A DNA stretch of 64,000 nucleotides from JBBRSD01 sp038245725 (GCA_038245725.1 JBBRSD010000009.1:17296-81295); one strand, 5' to 3'; positions 1 to 9,946 are shown, counted from the stretch's first letter. The notes: generated by a model not told the origin, from the letters alone. Program-made: numbers and translations.

Positions 1-2479
1 GATATGTGTAGACGCCCGCCAGAGTTGGGCGGACGAACGCGGCCGTTGTACCTTCCGCCGAGTAGCCCAAGTTGACGAGCTGCGACTGGTCGCCCCAGAA
101 ATAGTTGTTGCTTGGGGATTCGTTGCGCTCGGTCTTGCGCGCACCGCCCGTGTCGTACACGAGCGTGATGGTCTGCGGCTGAACGACCTTGCCGTCGGCT
201 TTCCAGTATTCCGCCCTCGCCGCGGCGGATGTCGACGGCTGAGGCAGAGGGAGATTGCGGGCCTTGGGCGACTCCTTGCGATACGTGAAGCCGACAAAGT
301 CGACGTAGAGTTCGGAATCGGGCACGGCATTGAAGTGCAGCTCGAGCTTGCGCGACAAGGCCAGCGTTCGAAACCGGTGGTTCGCGGTGTCGATCTCGAC
401 CGCTTTGGTCGGCGTGACCGAGAACGGCAGGTCGAGGACGGGAAGGCGGCTGGCGGCTGCGGGAAGCGACACGGGTGTGCCGGTGTCGAGCACCGCGCTC
501 TGAAGCAGTGTCTGCTGTCGCTCGAGAGGAGTCATGGCGTCGTACTGGGCGCGAGAGACGCCCGAGTGGTAGACGTAACCGAGCGGCAGCGCGTAGCGGT
601 TCTCATAGACGGTGCTGGCCCCTGAACGCGCGAACGGCGCGAACCCGTAGGGCACATACGCGGCACCGGCATTCGGGGCGATGTAGTACTTGACCGCGTT
701 CAGCGTGAGAAGAGCGGCACGTTCGTCGAACCCGTTGAAGTCGAAGGAGAGCCGCATCGGCCGATTGTCGAGCTTGCGCAGGTATTCCGAAACGCCGGCA
801 TTGAGCACCGAGTAGTAGAAGCTCGTGCCATCGTAGCCTTGAACGAGTGGGTCGTTGGACGCGGTGACGCCCAGGTCGCTGCCGCGGGCGTCGCGCTGTT
901 TGTCGACCCGGAAGAATCCGTCCCCCGGTAAACCCGCCGCGAGAGAGCCGGCGTTCACCTGGAAGAGATGGAGAACGCCGCCGAGCGGTTCGAATCGCTT
1001 GAGATAGTTGGCGCCGTGCCGGCTGTAGAGAACTGCGCCGTTGGCGGCGATGTTGAGGACGAGCAGCGCCACGACGCCGTATCGGAACCATCCCATCGCC
1101 CGCCCGCGAAGCCTCTTGTCCGGGCCGTCTTCGTGCGACTTGGCGCTTCGGTCAGCTCGTTGCTTCGCCCAGGACTCGAACGCCAGCGTCGCCCACGTCA
1201 GTAGGCCGATGGCGAGCGCTGGTGAGGCCGCGAGTGCCTGATGCCTCGTACCGAACGCAAGCACGAGCGCGCCGTACACGAGCAGGCTCGTGAGCATCGC
1301 GATGAGCTCGCGACGAGAAAAGGGCTTCGGGTCGGACAGCAGCACCGCCGCACCCGCAGCGAGGAAGATCCCCCACGTGAAGATGAATCGGTAGCTTAGG
1401 AACGAGACCCCGTTGAACAGCGATCCGAAGAACGGAAACGCCAGGAAGATGAAGTACGCAGCGATCATGACTTTGATGGTGAGATTGCGCCCGCGTCGCA
1501 TGAGCAGCGGAGGAAACAGCAGAAAGCCCAGCACCGGGTAGCCTTCGTACGCTGAGTTCGTCCCCGGCAGCGACGACATGAGGCTCATAAGGTAGGACCG
1601 GTACGTCCCGATGCTCGCGAAGAGCCCGATTGCGTGCTGCCCCATCGCGCGCGAACTGCCGAACACCGCGAGTACCACGGGCACGACGCTCACGGCCGCC
1701 AGAGCGGTCCCCAGCAGGTAGAACCCTGCCGTCTTCGCCGCGACGGAGCCGAAGCGCTTCCAGCGATCCTCGGGAGAGCTCAGCTCGAAGTAGCGCACGA
1801 CCGCGTAGAGCACTGCCACGAACGTAAGCTGGTAGAAGAAGTAGAAGTTACTGAATGCCGAGAGGAACACGCCGAGTACAAGGAGGTACGGGCGCCGCCC
1901 ATGCAGCACCCGCTCGATGCCGAGAAGCATCAGAGGGAAGAAGACGATCGGGTCTGCGAAGTAGGGATGCCTGAAGGCGCTGAAGAGCGCGAACGTCGTG
2001 AATACGTACATCAGCGATCCCGCACTGGCCGCCAGTGGTTTGGCGGCCATCGAACGCAGGTAGAGGTACGCGAGTGCTCCGGCAGCGAAGAGGCGCACGA
2101 AGAACAGCATCAGGTATGCGAGTTCAAGGTAATGCATGGGGAATACGAGGCTCACTATCGCGAACGGGTCGAACACGTAGAACGCCAACGTCCCCAGCGT
2201 GTCGGCGCCAAGGCCGAGGTTCCACGTCCACTGGGGAATGCCGGCAAGCGGGTGGTGAAGAAACGCTCTCACTATGGTGTTGTAGAAGTAGAGCGCCGGG
2301 AAGTGCTGGGCCATGCCGTCGAGCCACCACACGTTCGACTTGTGATAGAGCGGCAGGTACCAGAACACGAGGGCTCCGGCGAGTGCGAAGAGCAACGAGA
2401 AGCCGAGTGCACGGGTGGCACGCAGACGCGACGTGCTCGGCTGCCCGGGCGTAGGCGATGTGGGACCGGCTGTCGTCAA
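1..2479 (-). CDS. YfhO-family membrane protein, C-terminus cut by window edge
   Basis: The 826 visible codons stay open to the window edge, so the C-terminus lies before base 1. The start is TTG at 2479, preceded by GAGGAG five bases upstream. An N-terminal membrane segment (about residues 22-42) is followed by HKSNVWWLDGMAQHFPAL and then NLGLGADTLGTLAFYVFDPF. These match the second YfhO-family protein in this window (35942-38806) segment by segment, down to the NLGY stretch near the visible end. YfhO proteins are polytopic GT-C-like membrane glycosyltransferases. Several are needed to decorate cell-wall or lipoteichoic polymers, using lipid-linked sugar made by a partner GT2. A GT2 gene is divergent at 2653, which suits that pairing. 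The donor and acceptor cannot be told from sequence. Confidence 0.85.
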   Translation of the reverse strand, partial: MTTAGPTSPTPGQPSTSRLRATRALGFSLLFALAGALVFWYLPLYHKSNVWWLDGMAQHFPALYFYNTIVRAFLHHPLAGIPQWTWNLGLGADTLGTLAFYVFDPFAIVSLVFPMHYLELAYLMLFFVRLFAAGALAYLYLRSMAAKPLAASAGSLMYVFTTFALFSAFRHPYFADPIVFFPLMLLGIERVLHGRRPYLLVLGVFLSAFSNFYFFYQLTFVAVLYAVVRYFELSSPEDRWKRFGSVAAKTAGFYLLGTALAAVSVVPVVLAVFGSSRAMGQHAIGLFASIGTYRSYLMSLMSSLPGTNSAYEGYPVLGFLLFPPLLMRRGRNLTIKVMIAAYFIFLAFPFFGSLFNGVSFLSYRFIFTWGIFLAAGAAVLLSDPKPFSRRELIAMLTSLLVYGALVLAFGTRHQALAASPALAIGLLTWATLAFESWAKQRADRSAKSHEDGPDKRLRGRAMGWFRYGVVALLVLNIAANGAVLYSRHGANYLKRFEPLGGVLHLFQVNAGSLAAGLPGDGFFRVDKQRDARGSDLGVTASNDPLVQGYDGTSFYYSVLNAGVSEYLRKLDNRPMRLSFDFNGFDERAALLTLNAVKYYIAPNAGAAYVPYGFAPFARSGASTVYENRYALPLGYVYHSGVSRAQYDAMTPLERQQTLLQSAVLDTGTPVSLPAAASRLPVLDLPFSVTPTKAVEIDTANHRFRTLALSRKLELHFNAVPDSELYVDFVGFTYRKESPKARNLPLPQPSTSAAARAEYWKADGKVVQPQTITLVYDTGGARKTERNESPSNNYFWGDQSQLVNLGYSAEGTTAAFVRPTLAGVYTY

Positions 2480-2652
2480 CCGCACTCCTCGTTTCCGCGG
2501 GCTTCAGCCAGCAGTCTAGACCTTCACGAGCCCCGTGTGTCTCATCGAATGACCCAACCCACGTACCAAGGTGCTCGAGCGCGCAAAACGGGTGATACAC
2601 TTGCCTCGCATTTCCCCTCTCAGCCGCCGTTCCGCCTCCTCGAAAGGCCAGC

Positions 2653-3651
2653 GTGGACGCTCCGTTCGGCGACACGAAGATAGGCGTCGTCATCCCGGCG
2701 CACAACGAAGCCGAACACATCGGCGAGGTGATCCGCGGACTTCCCGAGTGGGTCTCGGCGATTCTGGTCGTCGACGACGTCAGTGATGATGAGACCTGCG
2801 CGGTCGTGAAGGCCTTGGCAGATCCACGCGTCAAGCTCCTGCGCCATGCCGAGAACACCGGCGTCGGTGGCGCGATGGTCACCGGCTACCGGGCCGGCAT
2901 CGAGCTGGGCTGCGACATCCTTGTGAAGATGGACGCCGACGGGCAGATGGCATCCTCGGACCTCCCCAGGCTCATCCGGCCGCTGGTCGAGGGAAACGCC
3001 GAGTACACGAAGGGCAACCGGTTCTACGTCATCAACGCGAATCGGACGATGCCACGGACCCGCAAGCTCGGCAGTGTGATCCTCACCTTCATGACGAAGA
3101 TGGCCAGCGGCTACTGGCACATCTTCGATTCCCAGTGTGGCTTCACCGCGATGCGTTCTCACCTGCTGAAGATGATCGACCTTGATGCCATCGCGCACGA
3201 TTACTTCTTCGAAAACGACATGCTCATCTGGCTCAACACGGCGGATGCGCGAGTCGTGGACGTTCCCATCCAGACTCTGTACGGAGCCGAGGTCTCAGAC
3301 GTTCGTATCGGCCGGGTGGTGTGGTCGTTTCCGCCTCGGCTGATCCGCGGTTGGTTCTTCCGGGTCGCGCGCAAGTATCTGCTCATGGACTTCGGCGCGA
3401 TCGGTGCCCTTGGGGTTCTCGGCACGGGGCTCGCAACGTTTGGCGCGGCGTATGGCGGTTACCGGCTCGTGCTCGCGAACGTCACGGGCGTCCCCACGAC
3501 GACCGGCACCGTGATGTTTGCGGTCTTGCCGCTCATCGTCGGCATTCAGTCCGTCCTCCAGGGGTTCATCATGGAGGTCTCGGCCTCGCCCGGCGCCGAG
3601 GAGACACGCAGCTACGTCCACCGGCTTATTGACTCCGGGGATCTCGAGTAG
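2653..3651 (+). CDS. GT2 family glycosyltransferase (polyprenyl-phosphate sugar transferase type)
   Basis: 332 residues from a GTG start with GAAAGG upstream. The N-terminal GT-A fold shows VVIPAHNEAEHIGEV, the nucleotide-binding VVDDVSDDET and the metal-binding MDADGQ near residue 95. Two hydrophobic segments follow at about 240-265 and 278-305. This DPM1/GtrB-like layout usually transfers a sugar from a nucleotide donor to polyprenyl phosphate at the cytoplasmic face. It is transcribed away from the YfhO gene at 1-2479, separated by 173 bases. Lipid-linked sugar from this enzyme could feed YfhO; that link is inferred from context. The exact sugar is unknown. Confidence 0.85.
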   Translation: MDAPFGDTKIGVVIPAHNEAEHIGEVIRGLPEWVSAILVVDDVSDDETCAVVKALADPRVKLLRHAENTGVGGAMVTGYRAGIELGCDILVKMDADGQMASSDLPRLIRPLVEGNAEYTKGNRFYVINANRTMPRTRKLGSVILTFMTKMASGYWHIFDSQCGFTAMRSHLLKMIDLDAIAHDYFFENDMLIWLNTADARVVDVPIQTLYGAEVSDVRIGRVVWSFPPRLIRGWFFRVARKYLLMDFGAIGALGVLGTGLATFGAAYGGYRLVLANVTGVPTTTGTVMFAVLPLIVGIQSVLQGFIMEVSASPGAEETRSYVHRLIDSGDLE

Positions 3652-3680
3652 CCGCCGAACCAACGCGCGATGTGGCCCCC

Positions 3681-4304
3681 CTACTGCGCGATCACGACCG
3701 CTTTGCGCCGGTACGTGTCCGTCTCGAGCGCCTTGAGTAGCAGCGCGGCGACGTCCGCGCGCGAGACGCGGCTCGTCTTCGGAAGCAGGGCGCCGTCAAG
3801 CGAGACGCGGTACTGGCCCGAAGCTGGCTCATCGGAAAGGCCCACCGGCCGGATGATCGTCCACTCGAGGTCTGACGCCATGATGCGCATCTCCATGGCC
3901 TCGAGGTCGTCGTAGACCGGACGCAGCGTCGTGGCGATCAAGGCTCGGTAGCCCAGCGAGAGGTGGCGGCTGGTGCGGGCGAACGCACCTGCGGCGCTCA
4001 CGGCGGCCAACCTGGAGACGCCGTGGGACGCCATCGCGTGCATCACGTTGGCGATTCCGAGTTCGTGGACGTGTTCGCCGCTGGAGCCCTGCGACAGTGC
4101 GAAGACGACGGCGTCTACCGAGTCCATCGCGTCCGAGACAGCGTCGAAGTCGAGAACGTCGCCGGTGACGGACATGAGGCCTGGGTGCTCCAACCCGAGC
4201 GTGGAGTCGCGGAGGAACGCGACGACCGTGTGCCCGCGACCCAGTGCGCGCTCGACGACCTGTCGGCCGATTCGCCCGGCGGCTCCGAACACCAGGACCC
4301 GCAT
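3681..4304 (-). CDS. NAD(P)-binding Rossmann protein, NmrA/atypical SDR type
   Basis: 207 residues, ATG preceded by AGGAGGAG. The N-terminus carries the dinucleotide-binding motif VFGAAGRIGRQV (residues 4-15), followed by a TGDVLD segment and VVFALSQG, typical of the atypical short-chain dehydrogenase NAD(P)H-binding family (NmrA/BVR-B-like). No complete YxxxK catalytic pair is evident, as is common in these proteins, which may act as reductases or redox sensors. It converges with the GT2 gene ending at 3651 and lies downstream of the copper cluster in the same direction. Substrate unknown. Confidence 0.75.
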   Translation of the reverse strand: MRVLVFGAAGRIGRQVVERALGRGHTVVAFLRDSTLGLEHPGLMSVTGDVLDFDAVSDAMDSVDAVVFALSQGSSGEHVHELGIANVMHAMASHGVSRLAAVSAAGAFARTSRHLSLGYRALIATTLRPVYDDLEAMEMRIMASDLEWTIIRPVGLSDEPASGQYRVSLDGALLPKTSRVSRADVAALLLKALETDTYRRKAVVIAQ

Positions 4305-4337
4305 AGGTCTCCTCCTGCTCCCCGGTCCGCGGAGTCG

Positions 4338-4937
4338 CTAGTTAGATGCTGCCGGCTGTGCCGTTCGCGATACCGTCCCGCCTCGGGCGTCGTGGAACAC
4401 CTCTCGGACCGTGATCGTCACAGGCTCGCCGTTCACGATCAGCTGCTTGTCCGCACCGGCCTTCGACGTCGAGGCCGAACTCTTCTCTGACGAACCGCCG
4501 CCGCCCATACCGCCGCCCGAGGCCGATGCCGTCGACGTGAATTCGAATACGTTCGGTTGGCCGCGATCGGCTACGAGCGTAACGATGAATACGTTCGGCA
4601 TCTTCTTCTTGGGAGTGAGCGAGACTCTAATATTCGTGCTCTGACCTGCAGAAACTCTCTGCCGACCATACACTTCGCCAGCCTGCCCTCCGGTTCCAAC
4701 GGGCGCTGCGACCACGAGCCACGCATCTGTAGGCGTGACGACTCGCTCGACGACCATCTCTTCCCACCGACTGGTTTGATCCGAAAACTGGATGGCGGCC
4801 GCACCCGGCTTCACGCTGTAGCCATCCGCAGTTCGTGTGGCGTTTCCCGTGAACGTGATGGCGAACAACAGACCAACCTCGGCAATGAGTATCATTCCGC
4901 CGATCAGCTGCCAGCGCCGCATCTTAAGCCTCGCCAC
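4338..4937 (-). CDS. Membrane-anchored DUF7282-like protein
   Basis: 199 residues. The GTG start at 4937 has GGGAG five bases upstream; an ATG at 4922 is an alternative. One N-terminal membrane segment (about residues 10-30) is followed by a domain like those in the neighbouring lipoprotein: a buried VVTPTDAWLVVAAPVG stretch, then VTLVADRGQPNVFEF, then a glycine/serine-rich linker and a C-terminal IVNGEPVTITV. The pattern resembles DUF7282, a beta-sandwich family of unknown function common in haloarchaea. The linker interrupts the domain just before its last strand. It is the last gene of the copper-type cluster on this strand, 111 bases after the preceding one. Function unknown. Confidence 0.65.
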   Translation of the reverse strand: MARLKMRRWQLIGGMILIAEVGLLFAITFTGNATRTADGYSVKPGAAAIQFSDQTSRWEEMVVERVVTPTDAWLVVAAPVGTGGQAGEVYGRQRVSAGQSTNIRVSLTPKKKMPNVFIVTLVADRGQPNVFEFTSTASASGGGMGGGGSSEKSSASTSKAGADKQLIVNGEPVTITVREVFHDARGGTVSRTAQPAASN

Positions 4938-5048
4938 AACGACTCCCGTCAGTCCTTCTCGATGTGTAGGCGGCCAGCGACCGCTTCACGCTTATACCCG
5001 TGTGCGCGCCAGGCGCCGTCGGCCCGACGCGCCGATGCCCTCAGACGA

Positions 5049-5894
5049 TCAGCGAACACGCACCTTGTTCGCGTACTCGACGCCGTTCACAAGGAACGGC
5101 TGATCGACACTGTTGAGCGGGTCGGCCGGGTCGAAATCGAAGATGTTCGGCGTGCCTCGGTCGGCGTAGAGCGAGACCGCCAGCCTCGAACTCAGTGGAA
5201 GCGGATCAAGCGGGACCACAACGCCCGTACTCTCACCCGAACGAACGTGTGCGAGCCCGATCCGCTGACCTTGGCCGCCATCCTTGTCGATACGGACGAC
5301 TACCCACGCCGCTCCCGGTGCCGACACTCGCGAGATCAGAAGCGACTTCGACGCTCCGATCTGGTCGTCTGCGACGAGCGCGACCTTAGATGCGTCAACT
5401 GGGATCCCATACTGGCGCACCGCCACGACCGCAGCGAGTTCCCTGCCGCCGACGATGATGGGCCGATCAGCGCTTTGCGTCTTGCTCATCGGGTCGAAGT
5501 CAAACGTGCCTCGGGTGCCGCGGTCGGCGTACAGCGTCACGATGACCTGCGGGGTCTTGAGGTTCTCCAGAGGAATAGCAACGTCGCGCGACTCGCCTGA
5601 GAGAACGAACGACGTCGCCAGCTGGTCGCCCGGCTGCCCTCCCACATCGGCGTTGACGACGAGCCACGCATCGTCAGGGGCGAGCACGCGTTTGATGTTG
5701 AGCTGCTCGACTCCGATCTGACTCGCAGAAACCTCGAGTTGCGCTTTGCTCGGCGACGCCACATAACCCAACAACTTCGCTTGCTGCGCGATCTGGCTGT
5801 TGGAGTTCACGCAGCCGGACATGGCGACAACAGCGATCGCCGACAGTGTCAGACCTGTGCGGGAGAATCGCTTCATTGGTGGGCGCGCTTTCAC
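5049..5894 (-). CDS. Lipoprotein with two DUF7282-like domains
   Basis: 281 residues. The GTG start at 5894 overlaps the stop of the copper ATPase by four bases (GTGA), suggesting translational coupling; an ATG at 5876 is possible but has no ribosome site. A signal peptide ends in MSGC, a lipobox, so the mature protein should be lipid-anchored outside the membrane. Two repeats follow (about 45-140 and 155-275). Each contains APxxAWxVV, a central SGES turn and a YADRGT..FDFDP segment ending before an NG/GG turn. This is the DUF7282 pattern. Tight coupling to the ATPase suggests an extracytoplasmic role in metal handling, but that is inference. Confidence 0.75.
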   Translation of the reverse strand: MKARPPMKRFSRTGLTLSAIAVVAMSGCVNSNSQIAQQAKLLGYVASPSKAQLEVSASQIGVEQLNIKRVLAPDDAWLVVNADVGGQPGDQLATSFVLSGESRDVAIPLENLKTPQVIVTLYADRGTRGTFDFDPMSKTQSADRPIIVGGRELAAVVAVRQYGIPVDASKVALVADDQIGASKSLLISRVSAPGAAWVVVRIDKDGGQGQRIGLAHVRSGESTGVVVPLDPLPLSSRLAVSLYADRGTPNIFDFDPADPLNSVDQPFLVNGVEYANKVRVR

Positions 5895-8800
5895 GCCGCC
5901 GCCACAGGTACTTCAGGTTGAGAAGAGGGTGCAGGTGCGAACTTGGGCTTGAAGCGCCGCAGCAGAAGGGAGTTCGTCACCACAGAGACCGATGAGAACG
6001 CCATAGCCGCGCCCGCGATCCAAGGGAACGGTGAGAGCAGCCCAACTGCGGCCACCGGAATGAGCACGGTGTTGTAGCCCAGCGCCCAGACGAAGTTCTG
6101 GCGTATCTTGCGCATGGTCCGGCGCGATAGTTCGATCGCGGTCACGACGTCGCGCAGGTCGTTCTTGATGAGCACGATGCCGCCGGTCTCCATCGCGACG
6201 TCCGTGCCAGCACCCATCGCTATGCCCACGTCGGCCTGCGCGAGCGCTGGCGTGTCGTTGATGCCGTCACCGACCATCGCGACGATGAGCCCTTCGGCCT
6301 GCAGCTTCGCGACCTCCTCGGCTTTGTGCTCGGGGAGCACCTCGGCGAGGACCTGTGTTGCGGGGATGCCCACCAGCTTCGCGATCGCCTCGGCCGTGCG
6401 GCGGTTGTCGCCCGTGATCATGTAGACCTTCACGTCGCCGCTACGGAGGCGTCTGACAGCTTCGGCCGAGTTCGGCTTGAGCGTGTCTGCGACCGCGATG
6501 AGCCCTGCGAGCTTCTGCCCGTTGACGCCAACGAGCATCACGGTCTTGCCCTCGCTCTCGAGCTGAGCGATGCGCTCTTCGAAAGCCCCGATCTCGATGC
6601 CCTCGCGCGCCATGAGCTTGCGGTTGCCGAACGCGACGCGCATGCCGGTCACGACGCCTTCGACGCCGTGACCCGGAATCGCCGAGAACCCCTCGACCTC
6701 CGGTATCGCGATCCCGTCGGCCTTGGCGCGCGCCATGACCGCCTCGGCCAGCGGGTGCTCGGAGTTCTTCTCGAGCGCCGCAGCGAACGTGAACATGCGC
6801 GCGGTGTCGTGGCCCTCGGCGAGTTCGATGTCGGTGACCTCGGGCTTGCCGTGCGTGAGCGTGCCGGTCTTGTCGAAGACGATCGCCGAGATCTTGTACG
6901 CGGTCTCAAGCGCGTCGCCGGACTTGATCAGGATGCCGTTCTCGGCGCCTCGGCCCGTGCCGACCATGATCGCCGTTGGCGTGGCGAGCCCGAGCGCACA
7001 TGGACACGCGATTACCACGACGGCGATGCCGGCGAGCAGCGCGGCAATCCACCAGCCGTTGATCGAGGCGGCCATGAGAATCGGCTGGAGGAGCGCGAAG
7101 GAGCCCGTGGGGTCCGGCTGCGTCCCGAAGATGAGCGGGCCGGCGAAGGCCCAGAACAGGAACGTCAACACGGCCGCAACGATGACCGTCGGCACGAAAA
7201 CGGCGCTGATCCGATCGGCGAAGCGCTGCACGGGCGCCTTGCTGCCCTGCGCCTCCTCGACCAGGCGCACGATCTGCGCGAGCGCGGTGTCGGCTCCAAC
7301 CTTCGTCGCGCGAAACGTGAACGATCCGAGCTTGTTCGTGGTCGCGCCGATGACTTGATCACCGGCGTTCTTTTCGACCGGAATCGGCTCTCCGGTCAGC
7401 ATCGACTCGTCGACCGCGCTGCTACCGGACATGACGAGGCCGTCGACCGGCACCTTCTCGCCCGGACGCACGACGATGAGGTCACCGACGACGACCTGCT
7501 CGATGGGCACGTCGAGCTCTTCTCCCCCACGCACGATGCGCGCCGTCTTTGCAGCCAGGCCGATCAGCTTCTTGATCGCATCGCTCGTGCGGCCCTTCGC
7601 CCGAGCCTCAAGCAACTTGCCGAGAAGGACGAACGTAATGAGCAACGCGCTCGTCTCGTAGAACGACGGTTCCATCTGGACCGCCGGGACGAACGTAGCG
7701 GCAACGGAATAGAAGTACGCCGCCGAGGTACCGATGGCGACGAGTAGATCCATGCTGCCGCTCAGCCGTTTGATCGCGTGGAATGCTCCCCGGTAGAAGC
7801 GCCAGCCGGCGACGAACTGGACCGGAGTGGCGAGCGCGAACATGAGGTACTTGGAGACCATCATCGGATTCCACGCACCGCCGACGGCGCTCGCCAGCCA
7901 CTCGGAAATCTTCAGCGGCACGAGCGTCATGAACGGCGGAATCATCGCGATCACGACGAGCGGAATCGAGAAAGCCAGCGCGAAGAAGAACATGTGTACT
8001 TCGGTCTGGTACGCCTGTGCCTGCGCTTCTGCCTGCACGTCGACCTTCTCGGAACCAAGAGCTAGATCGACCTTGACGGTCGCGCCGTACCCCGCGCCCT
8101 TGATCGCGCTGATGATGTCGTCGACGCCCACGACCTCCGGGTTGAATTCGACGATGCCGGTGTTCGTCGCAAGGTTCACGCTGACGCTCTCGACGCCATC
8201 AATCTTGCCGACGACCTTCTCGATGATCGCCGAGCAGGACGCGCACGTCATGCCCGTGATCGCGAGTGTGATGCGACCGGCGGGGCCGGCGGGACGCGAA
8301 GCTGCCGCGCTCACGTCACCCACCGACGACAGCAGCGTCGCCGTGTAGCCGATGCTTCCGACCTTCTCGGCGATGGCGCCGGGGTCGAGCACGTGAGGAT
8401 CGTAGGTTGTCGTCAGCCGCTCCAGCGCCAGATTGACCGTCGCCGAGCCGATGCCCTCGGTCTTGCCGAGAACCTTTTCGATAATCGCCGAGCAAGACGC
8501 ACAGGTCATGCCACCCACGGCGAACGTGGCTTCGGAGGTTGCCGACATCGGGGCCGTTTCGGCAGGAGCCGCTGGTTCGGCTTCCTCGGGAACGACCGGG
8601 CAGGCGGTGGGTTCGGGTGCCGCGAGAGACGCGGGCGAGGGCGACGCCGCGAGCTCGGGTGCGGGTACGGGCTCTGGCTCGGGCGGCGGTGCGGGTGTGC
8701 GTGCAGGCATGGGAGCCGGCGCCGAGGTCTCGGCTGCTGGCGCGGGAGCCGGTGTGGGCGCAGACGCGACTGGGCCGACGCCCATCCTGGCGACGCGGGC

Positions 8801-9901
8801 CGCCACCGCGGCCGAAGCCGCCTTGGCGGCCTCTACGGCTGAGGAGGGTGCGGCTTCTGCCTCGGCCTCCGAGGTGTTCGCGCCGACCGCCGAAACAGCT
8901 GCAGCCATAGCTGCGACAGGTGCGGGCACGGGCATTGGTGCGGGCGTTGACGGCGGCTCGACGCGAGCCGCCTCAACCGACGCGGGCCCCATCGGCGCTG
9001 CAGCCGGGGCGCTTGCAGCCTGCTGAGATGCGGCGGGTGCTACGGCGCGGACGGCCTCGCCGGGCAGCGTGCTCACGATCGCCATTCCACGCACGAATGG
9101 AGTCCCCGGCGTGAAGCCTGCGGCCCTCACGGCGCTGGAAAGATCGCTGAGAGGCACCTCGCGATCGAGGTACACGGTCAGTGACTTGTCGCCAGCATCA
9201 CCTTCGGCAGCAGCCACACCGGCGACCTGACGCGCTTCCATTGTCACGAGCTTCTCGCAGGCCGCGCAGTGCATGCCTTCAGAGCTCAACTTGAGACGTC
9301 GATACGAGCCGGTATGTGCCGGTGGCTGCGCGGCGACAGGAGACTCAACCGGTTTCGGGGAGACGACCGGTGCCGGTGGCTCGGCGTCGACCGGCGGTGC
9401 TGGCAGCTCGACCGCAACCATTGGTGCGACCGCGACCGGCGAAATCGCCGGCTCGGCGACCGTGGGTGCCGGCGGAGCGCCGACGTCGGGCTCGCGCTCA
9501 GCTGTCGGCTTGGAGAACATCCTCGCTGCCACAGGCACGGCGGACGCCGGCTCAGAGGGAATCGGATCCGGGAGTCCTCCGCTGTGGAGAATGAGCTCCA
9601 CGTTGCCGATCTCGGTGCGGTCGGCCTCGATGGGCAACTCGACGGCGATGGCGGCGTCAGTTCCGCTCAGTACGGTCGGCGCGCCAGGCGAGAAGCCCGC
9701 TCGCACGATTGCAGTCAACATCGCGTCTACGGGAACATCATGAGATGCATAGATGACGACCTGACCGTTCGAGTGGTTGGCGAGTACCGCTTCGATTCCG
9801 GGAATGTCGCTGAGCCAGGCGGTCAGGACTTGCTCGCAGGAGTGGCAACGCATTCCGTCGACTCGCAGGCGCACAACGGCGCGTTCGTTACTCGACGGCA
9901 T
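5891..9901 (-). CDS. copA: Copper-translocating P1B-type ATPase with four HMA domains
   Basis: 1336 residues from ATG 9901, which has AGGTGA six bases upstream; the in-frame GTG at 9910 lies inside that ribosome site. Four heavy-metal-associated domains bear CHSC (about residue 20), CAAC (213), CASC (468) and CASC (554). A proline/alanine-rich linker of roughly 180 residues separates the second and third. The catalytic core has LTGEP, the CPC metal-site motif in a membrane helix (about 966-968), DKTGT (Asp about 1010, phosphorylated), an HP locus (SEHPLAEA) and GDGINDTP (about 1210). CPC plus CxxC domains indicate Cu(I) export. Most bacterial CopA proteins have one or two such domains, so four with a long linker is unusual. 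It lies between the cupredoxin and DUF7282 genes in an apparent operon. Confidence 0.95.
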   Translation of the reverse strand: MPSSNERAVVRLRVDGMRCHSCEQVLTAWLSDIPGIEAVLANHSNGQVVIYASHDVPVDAMLTAIVRAGFSPGAPTVLSGTDAAIAVELPIEADRTEIGNVELILHSGGLPDPIPSEPASAVPVAARMFSKPTAEREPDVGAPPAPTVAEPAISPVAVAPMVAVELPAPPVDAEPPAPVVSPKPVESPVAAQPPAHTGSYRRLKLSSEGMHCAACEKLVTMEARQVAGVAAAEGDAGDKSLTVYLDREVPLSDLSSAVRAAGFTPGTPFVRGMAIVSTLPGEAVRAVAPAASQQAASAPAAAPMGPASVEAARVEPPSTPAPMPVPAPVAAMAAAVSAVGANTSEAEAEAAPSSAVEAAKAASAAVAARVARMGVGPVASAPTPAPAPAAETSAPAPMPARTPAPPPEPEPVPAPELAASPSPASLAAPEPTACPVVPEEAEPAAPAETAPMSATSEATFAVGGMTCASCSAIIEKVLGKTEGIGSATVNLALERLTTTYDPHVLDPGAIAEKVGSIGYTATLLSSVGDVSAAASRPAGPAGRITLAITGMTCASCSAIIEKVVGKIDGVESVSVNLATNTGIVEFNPEVVGVDDIISAIKGAGYGATVKVDLALGSEKVDVQAEAQAQAYQTEVHMFFFALAFSIPLVVIAMIPPFMTLVPLKISEWLASAVGGAWNPMMVSKYLMFALATPVQFVAGWRFYRGAFHAIKRLSGSMDLLVAIGTSAAYFYSVAATFVPAVQMEPSFYETSALLITFVLLGKLLEARAKGRTSDAIKKLIGLAAKTARIVRGGEELDVPIEQVVVGDLIVVRPGEKVPVDGLVMSGSSAVDESMLTGEPIPVEKNAGDQVIGATTNKLGSFTFRATKVGADTALAQIVRLVEEAQGSKAPVQRFADRISAVFVPTVIVAAVLTFLFWAFAGPLIFGTQPDPTGSFALLQPILMAASINGWWIAALLAGIAVVVIACPCALGLATPTAIMVGTGRGAENGILIKSGDALETAYKISAIVFDKTGTLTHGKPEVTDIELAEGHDTARMFTFAAALEKNSEHPLAEAVMARAKADGIAIPEVEGFSAIPGHGVEGVVTGMRVAFGNRKLMAREGIEIGAFEERIAQLESEGKTVMLVGVNGQKLAGLIAVADTLKPNSAEAVRRLRSGDVKVYMITGDNRRTAEAIAKLVGIPATQVLAEVLPEHKAEEVAKLQAEGLIVAMVGDGINDTPALAQADVGIAMGAGTDVAMETGGIVLIKNDLRDVVTAIELSRRTMRKIRQNFVWALGYNTVLIPVAAVGLLSPFPWIAGAAMAFSSVSVVTNSLLLRRFKPKFAPAPSSQPEVPVAAA

Positions 9902-9946
9902 CTGAATCACCTGCCTGATTGATGGTTGTGTGCGTCAGCATAACCC

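Noticed and set aside
1634..2683. Long plus-strand open frame of 349 codons
   Set aside because: It lies antisense to the YfhO gene, is full of charged low-complexity residues and has no ribosome site; high GC makes such shadows common.
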